From assembly GCA_050084985.1 (NCBI GenBank), contig JBITNC010000002.1:15004001-15068000 (forward strand): 64,000 nucleotides of DNA, read 5' to 3'. Source of the DNA: Nageia nagi. Its lineage: Eukaryota; Pinophyta. The notes beneath the pieces are model-generated. The model searched no databases. It was not told the DNA's origin and saw nothing but the letters and a program-made list of their open reading frames with translations. Below, one piece after another: positions 37,986 through 48,429 of this stretch; position 1 is the first letter of the stretch, and every line of letters starts with the position of its first letter. Both the position numbers and the translations under genes were made by a program.

Positions 37986-38333
37986 ATTTCAGAAAGGTGA
38001 ATGTCTAAGGTAGTCGAATTTTATAATAAAAAATGACTTAAAAATATTTTTTTACTTGTTTAAGTTTTTTTGATGCAAAATGGTATCAGAAATTACATCT
38101 GAATGCCTTAGATAATCTCGAAAGTTTTTCTTTTAGATTTCACATTAACATTAATTTATAATTTTGCATCCATTTTTACATGTGTGTCGAATTTTGCATC
38201 AAAAAAAGTGAAAAATTAAAAAAATTAAAATAATGTATGTCGACGTAGTGGGACACAAGTTAACTTTGATTTTTAATTTTCATATTTGAAGACACAAAAA
38301 AGGATGCAAATAGACCTTTTCCTAATAGTGATG

Positions 38334-39455
38334 GCATTATAAGCTTATTATAATGGCTAATTTGATCTTATAATCAAATCATGTATGAGATTAGATAAAA
38401 TGTTAATTACAAAATCATCAACATTAATAGCCTTGATAAGCTTATTTTAGATATTGAGTGAAGATGAATAAATGATAAGTATTATCAAGCATATAAGAAT
38501 AAAGATGGTCTGGTTAGAGGAGAGAGGCTCTTATGAAGACCATGTGCCATAACTCCAACACCATCTGATGAGAGGATATATATATAAGGGTTTTCATATG
38601 GAGTACTATAAGTGACTTACTAGTTATTAAGATTTTTAATATACAATCAAACAATTAGATCCATGAGGATGATGGATATGATCACACCTTCATCACAACA
38701 AGCATCAAAGATCTCAATGGAGGGACATAAAGAAAGGGATCATTAACCTAGAGAGAGAGGGACATATCCATTTTTTAATAATAAAACATTACTTGCATAG
38801 AATTCCCTGAAGCTAAGATACCACAACCAAGGGGTATCTATTCTATCAAATTCAGTTGGGGATCGCATTTATCCTCATCCGCACCTACCATCATCCAACA
38901 AGATTTGCAATTATATCCAATTGTTAAAGGGGATAAGATTTGAAACTAGGTCACACACATTTTAATATTTTTAGCTACCCTCTACCTAACAACTCCTCTA
39001 ACATGTTCACGTGACCTATCCAATTTTGACTCCAGGAAAAAAATATTATGCTAGAATTTTAACTATCTCATTCTTATGAAGATTTATGTCTATGAATTTG
39101 ATACTAATGAAGAATAATATTTATTGGATTAAATCTTGATTTCCTTATGTACTTATTTAAAATTTTCTATTGCATGAAATATAGCATAAAGTAATGAAAG
39201 AAAGTATTAAAGTAACAAAATCATATTATGTATGGAAAATAAAACTTATATCACATGATTAAGTAAAAAAAGTCTTTAAATAAAATAAAGAAAAGTAAAC
39301 GCATGAATATAAAAAATTATACAAATTTTAAACTGTATAAAATAAGCATGTAATAATTATCTACTTAGATATATACTTATGTTAAGTATATATATTAAAA
39401 AAAATTATATGTAAATAATGAAATAAATAATAAATACTTTTAAAAGATAATATAA
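38334..39455. other. No gene seen
   Basis: About 1.1 kb of AT-rich DNA without a frame, repeat pair or motif I can name. Confidence 0.5.
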
Positions 39456-39464
39456 TTAAAATAA

Positions 39465-39905
39465 GGGAAAATTATGAAAATACCTTTATATTTTATCGTA
39501 ATTACAAAAATACCCCTACTTTTTTCAAAATTCCCTCAAATAATCAATTTATGTGTGCTAAAATATGATATAATAGAACACACATCCATAAAAAATGGAA
39601 ATTCTTTAAATATAATGCATATGAGAATTATGAATAATGTGGCAGAGGGAGATATGGAAGAAAACAACATGCAATTAGACGTAAATTGAAAGCACCGCTT
39701 GAGGACTGTGTGAAATTTATTACGTTTGTGAAAATTGAGATGGAAGGAGCAATCGTACAAGCATGTTGTCCTCCTTGAAGAAACATTTTTAGTAGAGTAT
39801 GGAGTACAAACATAAGACTATATAAAGGTATTTTCGTAATTTTAGAAAAAATAAAAGTATTTTCATAATTATGATAAAATATAAAAATATTTTCATAATG
39901 TTTCT
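39465..39905. mobile_element. Short Mutator-like element (MITE-like), 9-bp TSD
   Basis: The 441-bp element has long A/T-rich terminal inverted repeats of about 70 bp. The left end is GGGAAAATTATGAAAATACC; the right end, reverse-complemented, is AGAAACATTATGAAAATA. Perfect 9-bp direct repeats TTAAAATAA flank it at 39456-39464 and 39906-39914. Long TIRs and a 9-bp duplication fit the Mutator superfamily. The inner part holds an open frame without recognised motifs. The TIRs are related to those of the element at 56338-57133. Confidence 0.78.
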
Positions 39906-39914
39906 TTAAAATAA

Positions 39915-40370
39915 ATGTAAAAATTATAAAATGACATAATTGAAATAAACAAACAAAGCAAACTATATGTAATTAATGAAATCAATAATTAATATTTTTT
40001 AAATAATATAATAAAAATAAAAGTAAAAATAATAAAATTACAATTGGCAAATCAACAATGATAAAGAGGATCAAAACAAAAGAATAAGTAACAATCTACA
40101 TTGATAAAGAGTATCAAAACAAGAAGTTCACTCAAATACAATGATACAAACGACATTTAAAAAAAAATAAATAAATAAACAAGTTCCTAAAATTTACCAA
40201 GTGAAAAAATTATCTAAAACTAAGAGATAAAGAATCCGTATATTTTAACGAGCAACTATAATTTGCATACTGTCCTAGATGATTGATACAACTATTCTCA
40301 ATTATCTACATCTAATTTAGTTGTAGCCTTATTATAATTACAAGCCTACTTCCACGACTCCTTCCACTCG
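39915..40370. other. No gene seen
   Basis: AT-rich DNA leading up to the start of the copy A homology at about 40371. No motif recognised. Confidence 0.5.
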
Positions 40371-40376
40371 TAACTA

Positions 40377-40930
40377 ATGGTGGAGATTCCACATAGCAGA
40401 GGGAAGCAAGCAGCAACCATCGTCTCCATCTTTAAAATTTCCTTCTGTCTCTTATTCCTCTCCCAACATCTGGCCAACTTTTTTCCCGAATTTCAATACC
40501 AATATCTTTCGAGTTCTGTTCCCCAGATATGTTGTAGAGATGCCCCTTTGGCATATGTGATATTGTTTCCCGTTGTTGCTAGGAAGATTCCATGGAAAGT
40601 TGGTAGAGCTACAAGCGTTAGAAAAACCATAAGAATTCTGAAGGATTCTAAACTGTCTCCTGAAGCTATAATAATTCTATAACAGCCCAAGCTGTCAAAT
40701 GTCTAAAAATTGAACCAGCTGGTGCAGGTTTGGACTCATAACGGTGGTGAAGCTTTAATGTCAGGTATCACTTCCATCCAAGACACAGACTTCGTTATCA
40801 ACATAGATTCTAAGTACATATTGAGGAGTCAATGGAGCAAGCGTGGAGATGGAAGAATTTAGGATGCTGCCATGCTGGTGTACAACATTCCTCTTGCTCA
40901 AAGTTGCTGCCACACAACACTATTTTAAGT
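40377..40930 (+). pseudogene. Unknown membrane protein, copy A (truncated)
   Basis: This copy matches copies B and C from their 5' region to the mid-protein signal-peptide-like segment and then stops. Its first ATG (40377) opens 101 codons in which the hydrophobic start IFKISFCLLFLSQHLANFF is in frame with VVARKIPWKV, unlike in B and C. A stop ends the frame at 40682, with a second stop soon after. The frame then goes on as LVQVWTHNGGEALMSG to FVINIDSK and is lost at MEQAWRWKNLG, where the bases diverge. The C-terminal half is replaced by the promoter region of copy B, so A was cut short in the tandem duplication. Confidence 0.75.
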
Positions 40931-40969
40931 TTTTAACGATTGCAAACCAGTGTGGAAAGTATTCTCGAT

Positions 40970-41290
40970 CTCGAGTAAAGAAAAAAACACATTGGTTGGC
41001 ATCCACCATTCAACTCATTTTATAACCCCATTTCCACACGCCACAATCCCTCCATTAATAACCAATGTCGGAGATTCCACATCAATTCAGAAGACATTAA
41101 CAGAGCAGAGGGGAGAAGCAACCAACCATCATCTCCACATTTAAAATTTCCTTGTGTCTCTTGTCTCTCCTCCAAGATCTGGCCAGATCATTTCCCGAAT
41201 TTCAATACCAATATCTTTCGAGCTCAGTCCCCTATCGCACATGCATCCACCTCCGGATATGTTGCAGATATGCTCCCTTTAACATATGAT
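40970..41290 (+). promoter_or_regulatory. Conserved 5' region of copy B, with TATA-like box
   Basis: The TATA-like TTTTATAA is at 41017-41024, followed by a stretch shared with copy C (minus strand, 8640-8960). Homology between two copies more than 30 kb apart and in opposite orientation shows that the duplicated unit included the promoter. Confidence 0.45.
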
Positions 41291-41455
41291 ATTGATTTCC
41301 ATCGTTGCTAGGAAGATTCCATGGAAAGTTGGTAGAGCCACAAGCGCCCAAAAAGCCATAAGAATTCTAGATTTCATGAGGATTCTAAATGGTCTCCTGA
41401 AGTTATATTAAATACTACAAGAGCTCAAGCTGTCAACTGTGACACTGTCTACAAA

Positions 41456-42070
41456 TTGAACCTCCTGGTGCAGGTTTGGAGTCATAACAGAGGTAAAGCT
41501 ATAATATCAGGTTTCAGTCCAATCCAAGACATAGACTTCGTGAGCAACATAGATTCCAAGAAGATGGTGAGGATAATGGAGCAAGTGTGGAGATCGAAGA
41601 ATTTGGGATGGTGGTGTACAATATTCCTCTTGCTCATGTTTCAGATCACTGTTTCTCCGTGCTGTGCAACTTCTTCTTCTTCAGTGCCATTGCAAAGTAT
41701 TCCTGATATCATGAGACGTCGGTTGCTGCTTGAGGCTTCTGCAGCCGGACCATCTTCCAATGTCATGCTTGTTGGCCATGGTATTGATGTAAAATCTGCA
41801 CAGGAGTCTGAGATAAAGAATGCGGTGTTCCACGAAAAGGGAGACAAAATTACTGAAAGAAAAGAAGCAAAACGGCGTCATAGAATGAAGATAGAATCTG
41901 CAGCAGTGGGCGGCATTATTATTGGAGGTCTGTCAAGTACAGTTGTGATGACAATTATCTGCTATGTTCGTGTGACGAGAGAACATCCTCTTCTTCCTCC
42001 TCCAACTAATATCTCTTCTCTGTCTCTCTCTTCTGTTTCAACGACTGCTTCTTCTAGTCCATTAGTATAG
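41456..42070 (+). CDS. Unknown membrane protein, copy B
   Basis: This is the plus-strand relative of copy C. The frame is open without an ATG from well before 41456; in-frame ATGs lie at 41564 and 41576. From 41576 it would give 164 residues: a signal-peptide-like start (MEQVWRSKNLGWWC, then TIFLLLMFQITVSPCC), a Ser-rich linker, IMRRRLLLEASAAGP and a charged stretch (EKGDKITERKEAKRRHRMK). One membrane segment (AAVGGIIIGGLSSTVVMTIICYV) and a Ser-rich tail with PLLPPP complete it. Residues before 41564 (LVQVWSHNRGKAIISG) match copy C in the same frame, so the true start may lie further up or in another exon. Upstream frameshifts against copy A suggest damage or splicing. The family is not one I recognise. 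Confidence 0.55.
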   Translation: MNLLVQVWSHNRGKAIISGFSPIQDIDFVSNIDSKKMVRIMEQVWRSKNLGWWCTIFLLLMFQITVSPCCATSSSSVPLQSIPDIMRRRLLLEASAAGPSSNVMLVGHGIDVKSAQESEIKNAVFHEKGDKITERKEAKRRHRMKIESAAVGGIIIGGLSSTVVMTIICYVRVTREHPLLPPPTNISSLSLSSVSTTASSSPLV

Positions 42071-42474
42071 TTCAGTAATTCATAGTGAAGCTCATAAAGC
42101 ACAGTTCCATACTGAATCTTAATACTTAAAAAAAAAAAAAAAGACATACAACTGCAGTCAAATGCTCATGCATGTAAATAAGCTGTGGGGAAAATAAGCA
42201 AAATGTTGCCTCTGTTCAGAAAAAGCAATGTTTAGTTTAACGTAGTCAGCCATCCAAAATCATAGGACGCCACAATAATTGTGAGCAAATCGAGCATCTA
42301 AATGAAGAATCAATATATTATTTGAGTCAAGGCTGTTTGATATGATGTGTATGAATTGAATCAAACTTTCTCTTTTCAGCTTGTAGAGAGTTTCCACAGA
42401 CATTACGAGCAGGCCAACGTCATCTGGATTCTTCCAGGTGGTGTGCACAATGCCATGATCCGTTTCTGTTTTTA
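42071..42474 (+). other. 3' flank shared with copy C
   Basis: Similarity to the 3' side of copy C continues for about 400 bp. It includes a poly-A run after TTAATACTTA, the stretch AAATGTTGCCTCTGTTCAGA, and a pyrimidine tract ending TTTTCAG/TTTCCAG before CTTGTAGA. The last boundary looks like a splice acceptor kept in both copies, so a further exon is possible (B would read LVESFHRHYEQANVIW). Since the homology runs past the poly-A run, this is not a processed retrocopy. Confidence 0.35.
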
Positions 42475-44239
42475 TATGTCAAAGCTGATAGTTTATGTAC
42501 TGGAATACTGTATGTTCTATTAATATTAGCTGCTCCATTAATATTAACTTCACTAATGAGAAACAAAGCAGGCGATTTGCATTAATATTAGTTGTTCCTT
42601 TGAATGGTGAAGACATGGACGTATATTGTATTGAGCTAGGCAATTTTCCAGCTATATATTTTGCAAAGATACGAGGATACACTTCGATAATGATTGCAGC
42701 AATAATTTTGATATATAATGTTTGACAATAATTGAAGATACATGTAAGATTTTATGTAGTAAAATAATAAGAATGAAGAATAGAAGATTTTAAATTAATG
42801 AAAATATTTTTATATTTCATTTAAAAATTTTTGAATTATATTTTTTAAATAATTTATTATTTAAAAAGTTAAAATTTTATTTTAATAATTAATAATATTA
42901 TATCGAATTAATATAGGGTGAAGGGAATTACCAAGAGAATTAATTATTGAATAAAAGTAATTCATAATTTATCATGAGAATTTATTGTAAATCTATATTC
43001 TTGTTTATTTGTGGACAAATTTTCATAGATTTTGCAAATCAATTGATTTAAATTAAAAAATATATATTAAAAGATACTAAATATGGTGGGCTTTCCATAA
43101 TTGTCATATATATTGTTCTAGCTCATCCATTCAAGCTATCTTTATTTTTTTTATTGAAATGTTTAATTAAAGTAACCAAATAATTTTTTATGATAGACTT
43201 CATTTATACTATTTTTATATTATGCAAGATTATGAAATATTACAAGAAGTCAACAAATTTTCAACAATATAATTTTACATCAATTTATATATAAATGTGG
43301 ATGAAATAATCTCAAATGATTTTTAATTATATAAACATGCATACACACTCAAAAACCTATCAATTACAATAACCGCATTTAATAAACAATGAGAGAAATA
43401 GTGCATATTTTATTTCTATTTTAAATCATGCTTCTCAAGAAATTCTAAATATTTAATTAAATCCCAACCATTTCTTTCTAAATGTTTGATAGAACAAGAA
43501 ATTCAAAAAAATCAAACATGTGTACAACATTTGAAAAAATGCAATATGATTACAAACTCCTTAATTTTTAACATAAATTTTGTAAACTTTTCCAAATTTA
43601 ACTATAATGATTCCCCTTTTATTAATAATTAAATATTCCTTTATATATTTTATGTGTAAACCGTCTTTAAAATCCTTCTTATTTACTATATTTTATTATA
43701 TTAGCTTCAACTTTAATTGCATTCTATAAATTTTTCATAATTTTCAACATATTAAAATACTTATCATTACTATTGTATGATTATTTCCAATTGGATGAAT
43801 GAAATTTTTGAAACCGAACATACTTACCTAACATACTTTAAAGAACTTTTCTTAACCATAAACTATGATGTAATCCTTTGCACTAAATTTATTTTTTGCA
43901 TCTTCAAAAGTGACAATTTATCACCATTAAAGATGTTTTTAAAGGTAGCATGTTATTATTATTATTATTACTATGAATGTTTCCAAAGGATGATAATTCT
44001 TTTTCAATTTCAGTTGAAAAATTTATCAACAACAGAATTTCTATTTCACTTTTAACTTTTAAATAAACAAAAATTAAAAACAAAATTCGAATTCATGTAA
44101 CTTGTGTAAATGAAACAATTAATTTAATGATATACTGAATTCTAATTACAAACCTCTAAAAAATAGACCCTCAAGTTAATTGAGATTTAAAATTATTTAG
44201 GGCAAGTATGTAGCAAGATCAAGATCTAATCTCCATTAC
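42475..44239. other. No gene seen
   Basis: About 1.8 kb of very AT-rich DNA with short chance frames and an (ATT)n-type run near 43955. No recognised feature. Confidence 0.5.
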
Positions 44240-44244
44240 AAGCA

Positions 44245-44468
44245 TGAAAAGATGGAACTAAAATGTTTTTCTATATCTCTGTTGAATAAATACAACATAT
44301 AAATAGGAAATTACAAGAAGATGATGACACTGTTGATCCCTATAAAATAGCAAAAAGATACAGAATATACAAAGTTACAACAGTCAAGGTGAGTTGTACT
44401 ACTATAAAAAAATGGAAATAGCCAAGTAATATGTGAGAAATTGAACAAAGTAATAATGAATTATAATA
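44245..44468 (-). repeat. Copia-3 3' LTR
   Basis: 224 bp, matching 48179-48403 with scattered substitutions and small indels. The PPT (CTCCCCTTCAAG on the plus strand) follows at 44469. Confidence 0.9.
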
Positions 44469-44529
44469 CTCCCCTTCAAGTTGGTGTGTGTAAGAAAAGA
44501 ACAACCAACTTGTGTTGAAGATACTCAAA

Positions 44530-45530
44530 CTATTCTTTACCAAGAAGCTTAGTGAAGATATCTGCACGTTGATTATCAATTCTCAGGTATTGAGTTTGAA
44601 TTATTGCTGCTTGAAGTTTTTCACGAATGACATGACAATCCAACTCAATATGCTTTGTCCACTCATGAAATACAGGGTTGGAAGCAATGTGTAAAGCAGC
44701 TTGGTTGTCACAAAAGAGATTCATGGGTTGTGGATGTGCAATCCCCGAATCATGGAAAAGCATTTTAAGCCAAATGACTTCCCAAGTCATGGCCGCCATA
44801 GCATGATATTCGGCTTTGGTAGATGAGCATGAAACGGTTGACTGTTTCTTTGTGTACCAAGAGATGGGGCTATTACCAAGAAATGTGCAATATCCAATGA
44901 TAGAACATCGAGTTGTAGGACAACTAGCCCAGTCAAAGTCCAAGTAGCCAGAAAGATGGAAATTGTTGGATGATAGCATAAGTATTCCCTTCCCTAGACT
45001 AGATTTGAGATATCAAAGAATGCGAATAGCTGCATCTATGTGTGGTTACCGCAGTGTTTGCATGAACTGACTAAGAACATTAACAAAAAAGGTGATCTTT
45101 GGTCTTGTGATGGTCAAGTAAATAAGGCACCCAACAAGTCGTCGATAGGGACTGGCATCTGAAAGAAGAACTCCATCATCGGCTCTGAGCTTCAAATTTT
45201 GGTCCATGGAAAACATAACAGGTTTTGCTCCTAGTAGACCGAGTTCTTCTAATATATCTAGAGTATACTCTCATTGGGAAAGAAAGATACCTTGCTTGGA
45301 CTGAGCAACTTCATACCTAAAAAATATTGAAGCCAAGATCTTTGATTTTGAATTTGCTATGTAAAAACTGTTTAATGGAAACAATAGTGGTAGAATCATT
45401 CCTGGTGAGTATTATATCGTCAACATAAACTAGCACGATGGTAATTCGATCTTTGACTTTGAGAGTGAACATCGAGTAGTCTGCCTTAGATTGTTGAAAG
45501 CCAACTTGGAGAAGAGATGTGGACAACTTG
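44530..45530 (-). pseudogene. Copia-3 RT (C-terminal part) and RNase H
   Basis: The RT remnant reads STSLLQVGFQQSKADYSMFT and then the catalytic VYVDDIILTRN (about 45420-45460). RNase H at 44530-44979 is open for 149 codons, with YLDFDWASCPTTRCSIIGYC, ISWYTKKQSTVSCSSTKAEY, LFCDNQAALHIASNPVFHEW and the end IDNQRADIFTKLL. The N-terminal RT half, including motif A and the YGLKQ box, is absent: the segment before STSLLQ joins directly to an upstream Pro/Ser-rich linker. Several stops lie between 45000 and 45320. Confidence 0.88.
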
Positions 45531-47289
45531 GAAAACCAATTACAGGAACTGATGTATTGCGAGTGGAAGGTGGGGGGATGGCAGAAGATGGCTCAATGGT
45601 AGTTAGCATAGGTGGCTCGTTGGTAGAAGGCAGCTCATTGGTAGAAGATGAATCACCTCTCGTGATTGCCTTATCGGTGATTGGTGAATGGGAATAATTA
45701 ATATCCTCAATAATAGGGCTGGGTGTTGATGGGTGTAAATCTGGATTTACCATGTATTTTTTTGGTAAGGAATGGAAATTCATTCTCGTAGAAGATAACA
45801 TCTCTACTAACAAGAAACTTTCTCTCATCCATTTCATAAACTCTACAACCTTTCTACCCATAAGGGTAACCCGTAAAAAAGCATGTACGAGCACAAGGAG
45901 CAAACTTATCATTGGTTTTGGTGTGAGCATAACACAAGCAACCGAACACACATAGGTGCTGATAGGTTGGTTTGGTTTGAAATAAGGTTTCATGAGGAGA
46001 TTTGCCTTGGATTATGGGTGTGGGAAGATGATTTATCAAATGAGTAGCAGCTAAAAGGCATTCTCCCCAAAAAAATAACTTGTAAGCCAGCTTAAAAACA
46101 GAGGGCTCGGGCTTTTTTTAAGCAAGTCTCTGTGCTTGCGTTCAACCACCCCATTCTATTGAGGTGTGTTCACACATGTTCTTTGGTGTAAAATACCTTT
46201 CTCATTCAGAAAATGGTGCATCTAATGAGAGAGGAATTTTATCCCATCGTCAGTTCTCAAGGTTTTAACGGTCAAGTTAAATTGGTTTTGAACCATGGCA
46301 TAAAAATGTTTGATATAGGAGTATGTTTCACTCTTGAATTTCATCAAAAAGGTCCATGTGCAGCAGCTAAAGTCATCCACAATAGTTAAAAAATATCGTG
46401 CTCCTGTGTGTGTTGGTGTTGAGTATGCTCCCCATATATCACAATGAATTAGTTCAAAAGGAAAAGAGCTTTTATTAGAACTAAGAGGAAATGGGTCCCT
46501 TGTTTTCTTGGCTACAGGACAAACTTCACAAGGAGTACTTTTATTTTCTGAATAAGAGACGGAAAGGTCTTGAGATAATTCTTCCAAACATTGGTCTGAA
46601 GGATGTCCAAGCCGGTTATGCCAGAATCGGAAAGAAGAAACTTGATTGCAATGACTCTTTATTTCCAGATCCTTGTAGAAGTAGAGCCCATTTCGTTCCT
46701 CACCCAGTCCAATCACCTTCTTCATTTCTAGGTCCTGAAACACACAAAAGTTGGGAAAGAAAATAACAGCACAGTTATGGGTTTTGGTTAGTTTGCTTAT
46801 AGAAAGTAAATTCAAATCAAAAGATGGAACACATAAGACATCTTTGAGTTGAAGTGAAGGTGCAAGAGAACATTCTCCTTTATTAGAAACATAGATAACT
46901 TCACCGTTGGGAAAGCGGATAGATTGAGTTTGGTGTAAAGGATTTCGGATGGATAACAGGTTCGGAGAAGATGCCATATGATCATATGCTTCTGTATCGA
47001 CGATCCATGATGATGACATAGAGGATAAAGAGGCACAAGATATTGCCATACCTGCTAGATGTGCTGAAGAAAGGCCGTGCTCAATGTTCAATAAAGACAT
47101 GAGTTGTGAGTGCTGCTTCGGAGAGAGTTGAACAAAGATCATGCTCTCAGCTGGTTCAGATGATTTTTTGTTGGTGCTCGAGATGGAATTTGCAATTGCT
47201 CCATTGTTACAAGTGGGTTGTCCTCCATGAAGTTTGCGGCATTGATCTCGGGTGTGATCGAAATATCCACAGTGGTCACAACATGGCAT
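45531..47289 (-). pseudogene. Copia-3 knuckle, protease and integrase
   Basis: A 355-codon open frame (46222-47289) begins in the zinc knuckle CDHCGYFDHTRDQC (47239-47280). The protease site WIVDTEAYDHM near 46998 has Glu in place of the Gly of D-T-G. Pre-integrase (FWHNRLGHPSDQCLEEL, CEVCPVAK) and the integrase core (IHCDIWGAY, TIVDDFSCCTWTFLMKFKSE, LRTDDG) follow. The integrase continues at 45854-46200 (GKSPHETLFQTKPTYQHLCV, FGCLCYAH) after a frame break, with a Ser/Pro-rich linker to about 45531. Confidence 0.88.
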
Positions 47290-48075
47290 ATCTTTTCCAC
47301 GTCCACCATCGTAGCCTTTGAAGTGATTGCCATAGCCTCCATCGAATCGTCCTCATCCCTGACCAAATCCATTGGTATTGGGAACAGCCATTGTAACTCC
47401 TCCTAACGGCAGTGTGGAACGTTGATGAACATTTCTTTGCTTCTCAACTTGGAGGATTAACGCATATGCTTTACTCAAAGTGGGTAATGGATCCATAGTT
47501 GGAATCTGGCTTCTCACAGTAGAAAAGGGGTCATTTAGACCCATTAAGAACTGAAACACATGCTCATTCTGTTTCAGTTGAGATATTTCTTTAACTGAAC
47601 CATAAGAGCATTTCGAAGGGGAGGTTAAAAAATATAACTCATCCCAATAACATTTGAGAGTAGTATAGTAAGACAAAACTGAGAGCTGTTCCTGTACATG
47701 ATTAGAAATGTCATGGGTGATGCGATAAATTTGAGCAGCATTACATTGTGAAAATTGTTCTTGAAGGTCCTCCCATGCTTCCTGCGCAGTGTCGAAGTAA
47801 ATGACACTATTGGTGAGGCCTTTACAGATAGCATTCCAGATCCATGATAGCTCTCTTCTGGTTTGGTGATGGTTCCATCAATAAAACCAAGTTTGTTCTT
47901 AGCATTGAGAGCTATTCTCATGGCTCTCTTCCATTTGAGAGACCAACATCATTCCTGGATTATCCAAATGATGAAGGTAGAAGGGAGAAGGAGATTCAAG
48001 CACTCCTTCATGGCTTGCAACAAAATCATTTTGCGTGATGTTGTTGTTGTCAGTGGCACTCTTGTTCGAGGTCAT
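47240..48075 (-). pseudogene. Copia-3 gag
   Basis: Gag starts at the ATG at 48075 (MTSNKSATDNNNITQND), with PFYLHHLDNPGMMLVSQ, the N-terminal gag motif of this copia group. A small deletion after VSQ (about 47930) removes the usual L-x-G-x-N-Y block and shifts the frame to WKRAMRIALNAKNKLGFIDG. The core then continues (SVIYFDTAQEAWEDLQEQF, FLMGLNDPFSTVRSQI, LSKAYALILQVEKQRNV). A single TGA near 47352, where CGA would read Arg, separates it from the zinc-knuckle frame. Confidence 0.85.
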
Positions 48076-48178
48076 GGCAAAAGAGCAACAGGTGATTGAT
48101 GCAGAGAAATCGTAGAAAAAAAAAAAAAAAAAAAAAGCAAAAAGCAAAGATTGATTTATCTAAACCTCTCTGATACTA

Positions 48179-48403
48179 TGAAAAGATGAAACTAAAATGT
48201 TTTTATATATCTCTGTTGAATAAATACAACATATAAATTGAAAATTACTAGGGGATTATGAAATTGTTGATCCCTGGAAAATAGCAAAGAGATACAGAAT
48301 ATAGAGAGTTACAACAGCCAAGGTGAGCTGTAATACTATACAGAAAATGGAAACAGCCAAGTAATATGTCAGAGATTGAGCAAAGTAATAATGAACTGTA
48401 ATA
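48179..48403 (-). repeat. Copia-3 5' LTR
   Basis: 225 bp. The PBS lies just inside it. An A-rich run (48117-48136) lies between PBS and gag. Confidence 0.9.
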
Positions 48404-48429
48404 AAGCATCTTTGAATTTATTTAGATTG

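Larger units (their letters stand above)
36801..38330. mobile_element. Non-autonomous CACTA transposon carrying a PPR fragment
   Basis: The ends are inverted: CACTACTAGAAAATGAAGG on the left and, reverse-complemented, CACTATTAGGAAAAGGTC on the right. CACTAYTAGRAAA is the hallmark of En/Spm (CACTA) elements. A 3-bp target duplication ATG flanks both ends (36798-36800 and 38331-38333), the size expected for this superfamily. Subterminal regions repeat TTTGCATC/GATGCAAA in both orientations. No transposase is recognisable in 1530 bp, so it needs a helper. A Ser/Asp-rich minus-strand frame at 37500-37600 might be a scrap of element protein. Confidence 0.88.
44245..48403 (-). mobile_element. Copia-3, internally deleted copia element, minus strand
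   Basis: The element is 4159 bp, with short LTRs (44245-44468 and 48179-48403) and a perfect target duplication AAGCA (44240-44244 and 48404-48408). On the minus strand the ends read TA...CA instead of TG...CA in both LTRs. The PBS (48166-48178, (T)AGTATCAGAGAG on the minus strand) and PPT (44469-44480, CTTGAAGGGGAG on the minus strand) are in place. The gene order is gag, PR, IN, RT, RNase H. A large part of RT is missing, so this copy cannot be autonomous. Confidence 0.92.

Noticed and set aside
42120-42140. Poly-A run after copy B as a sign of a processed retrocopy
   Set aside because: Homology with copy C continues through and beyond the run and includes the promoter, so DNA duplication fits better.
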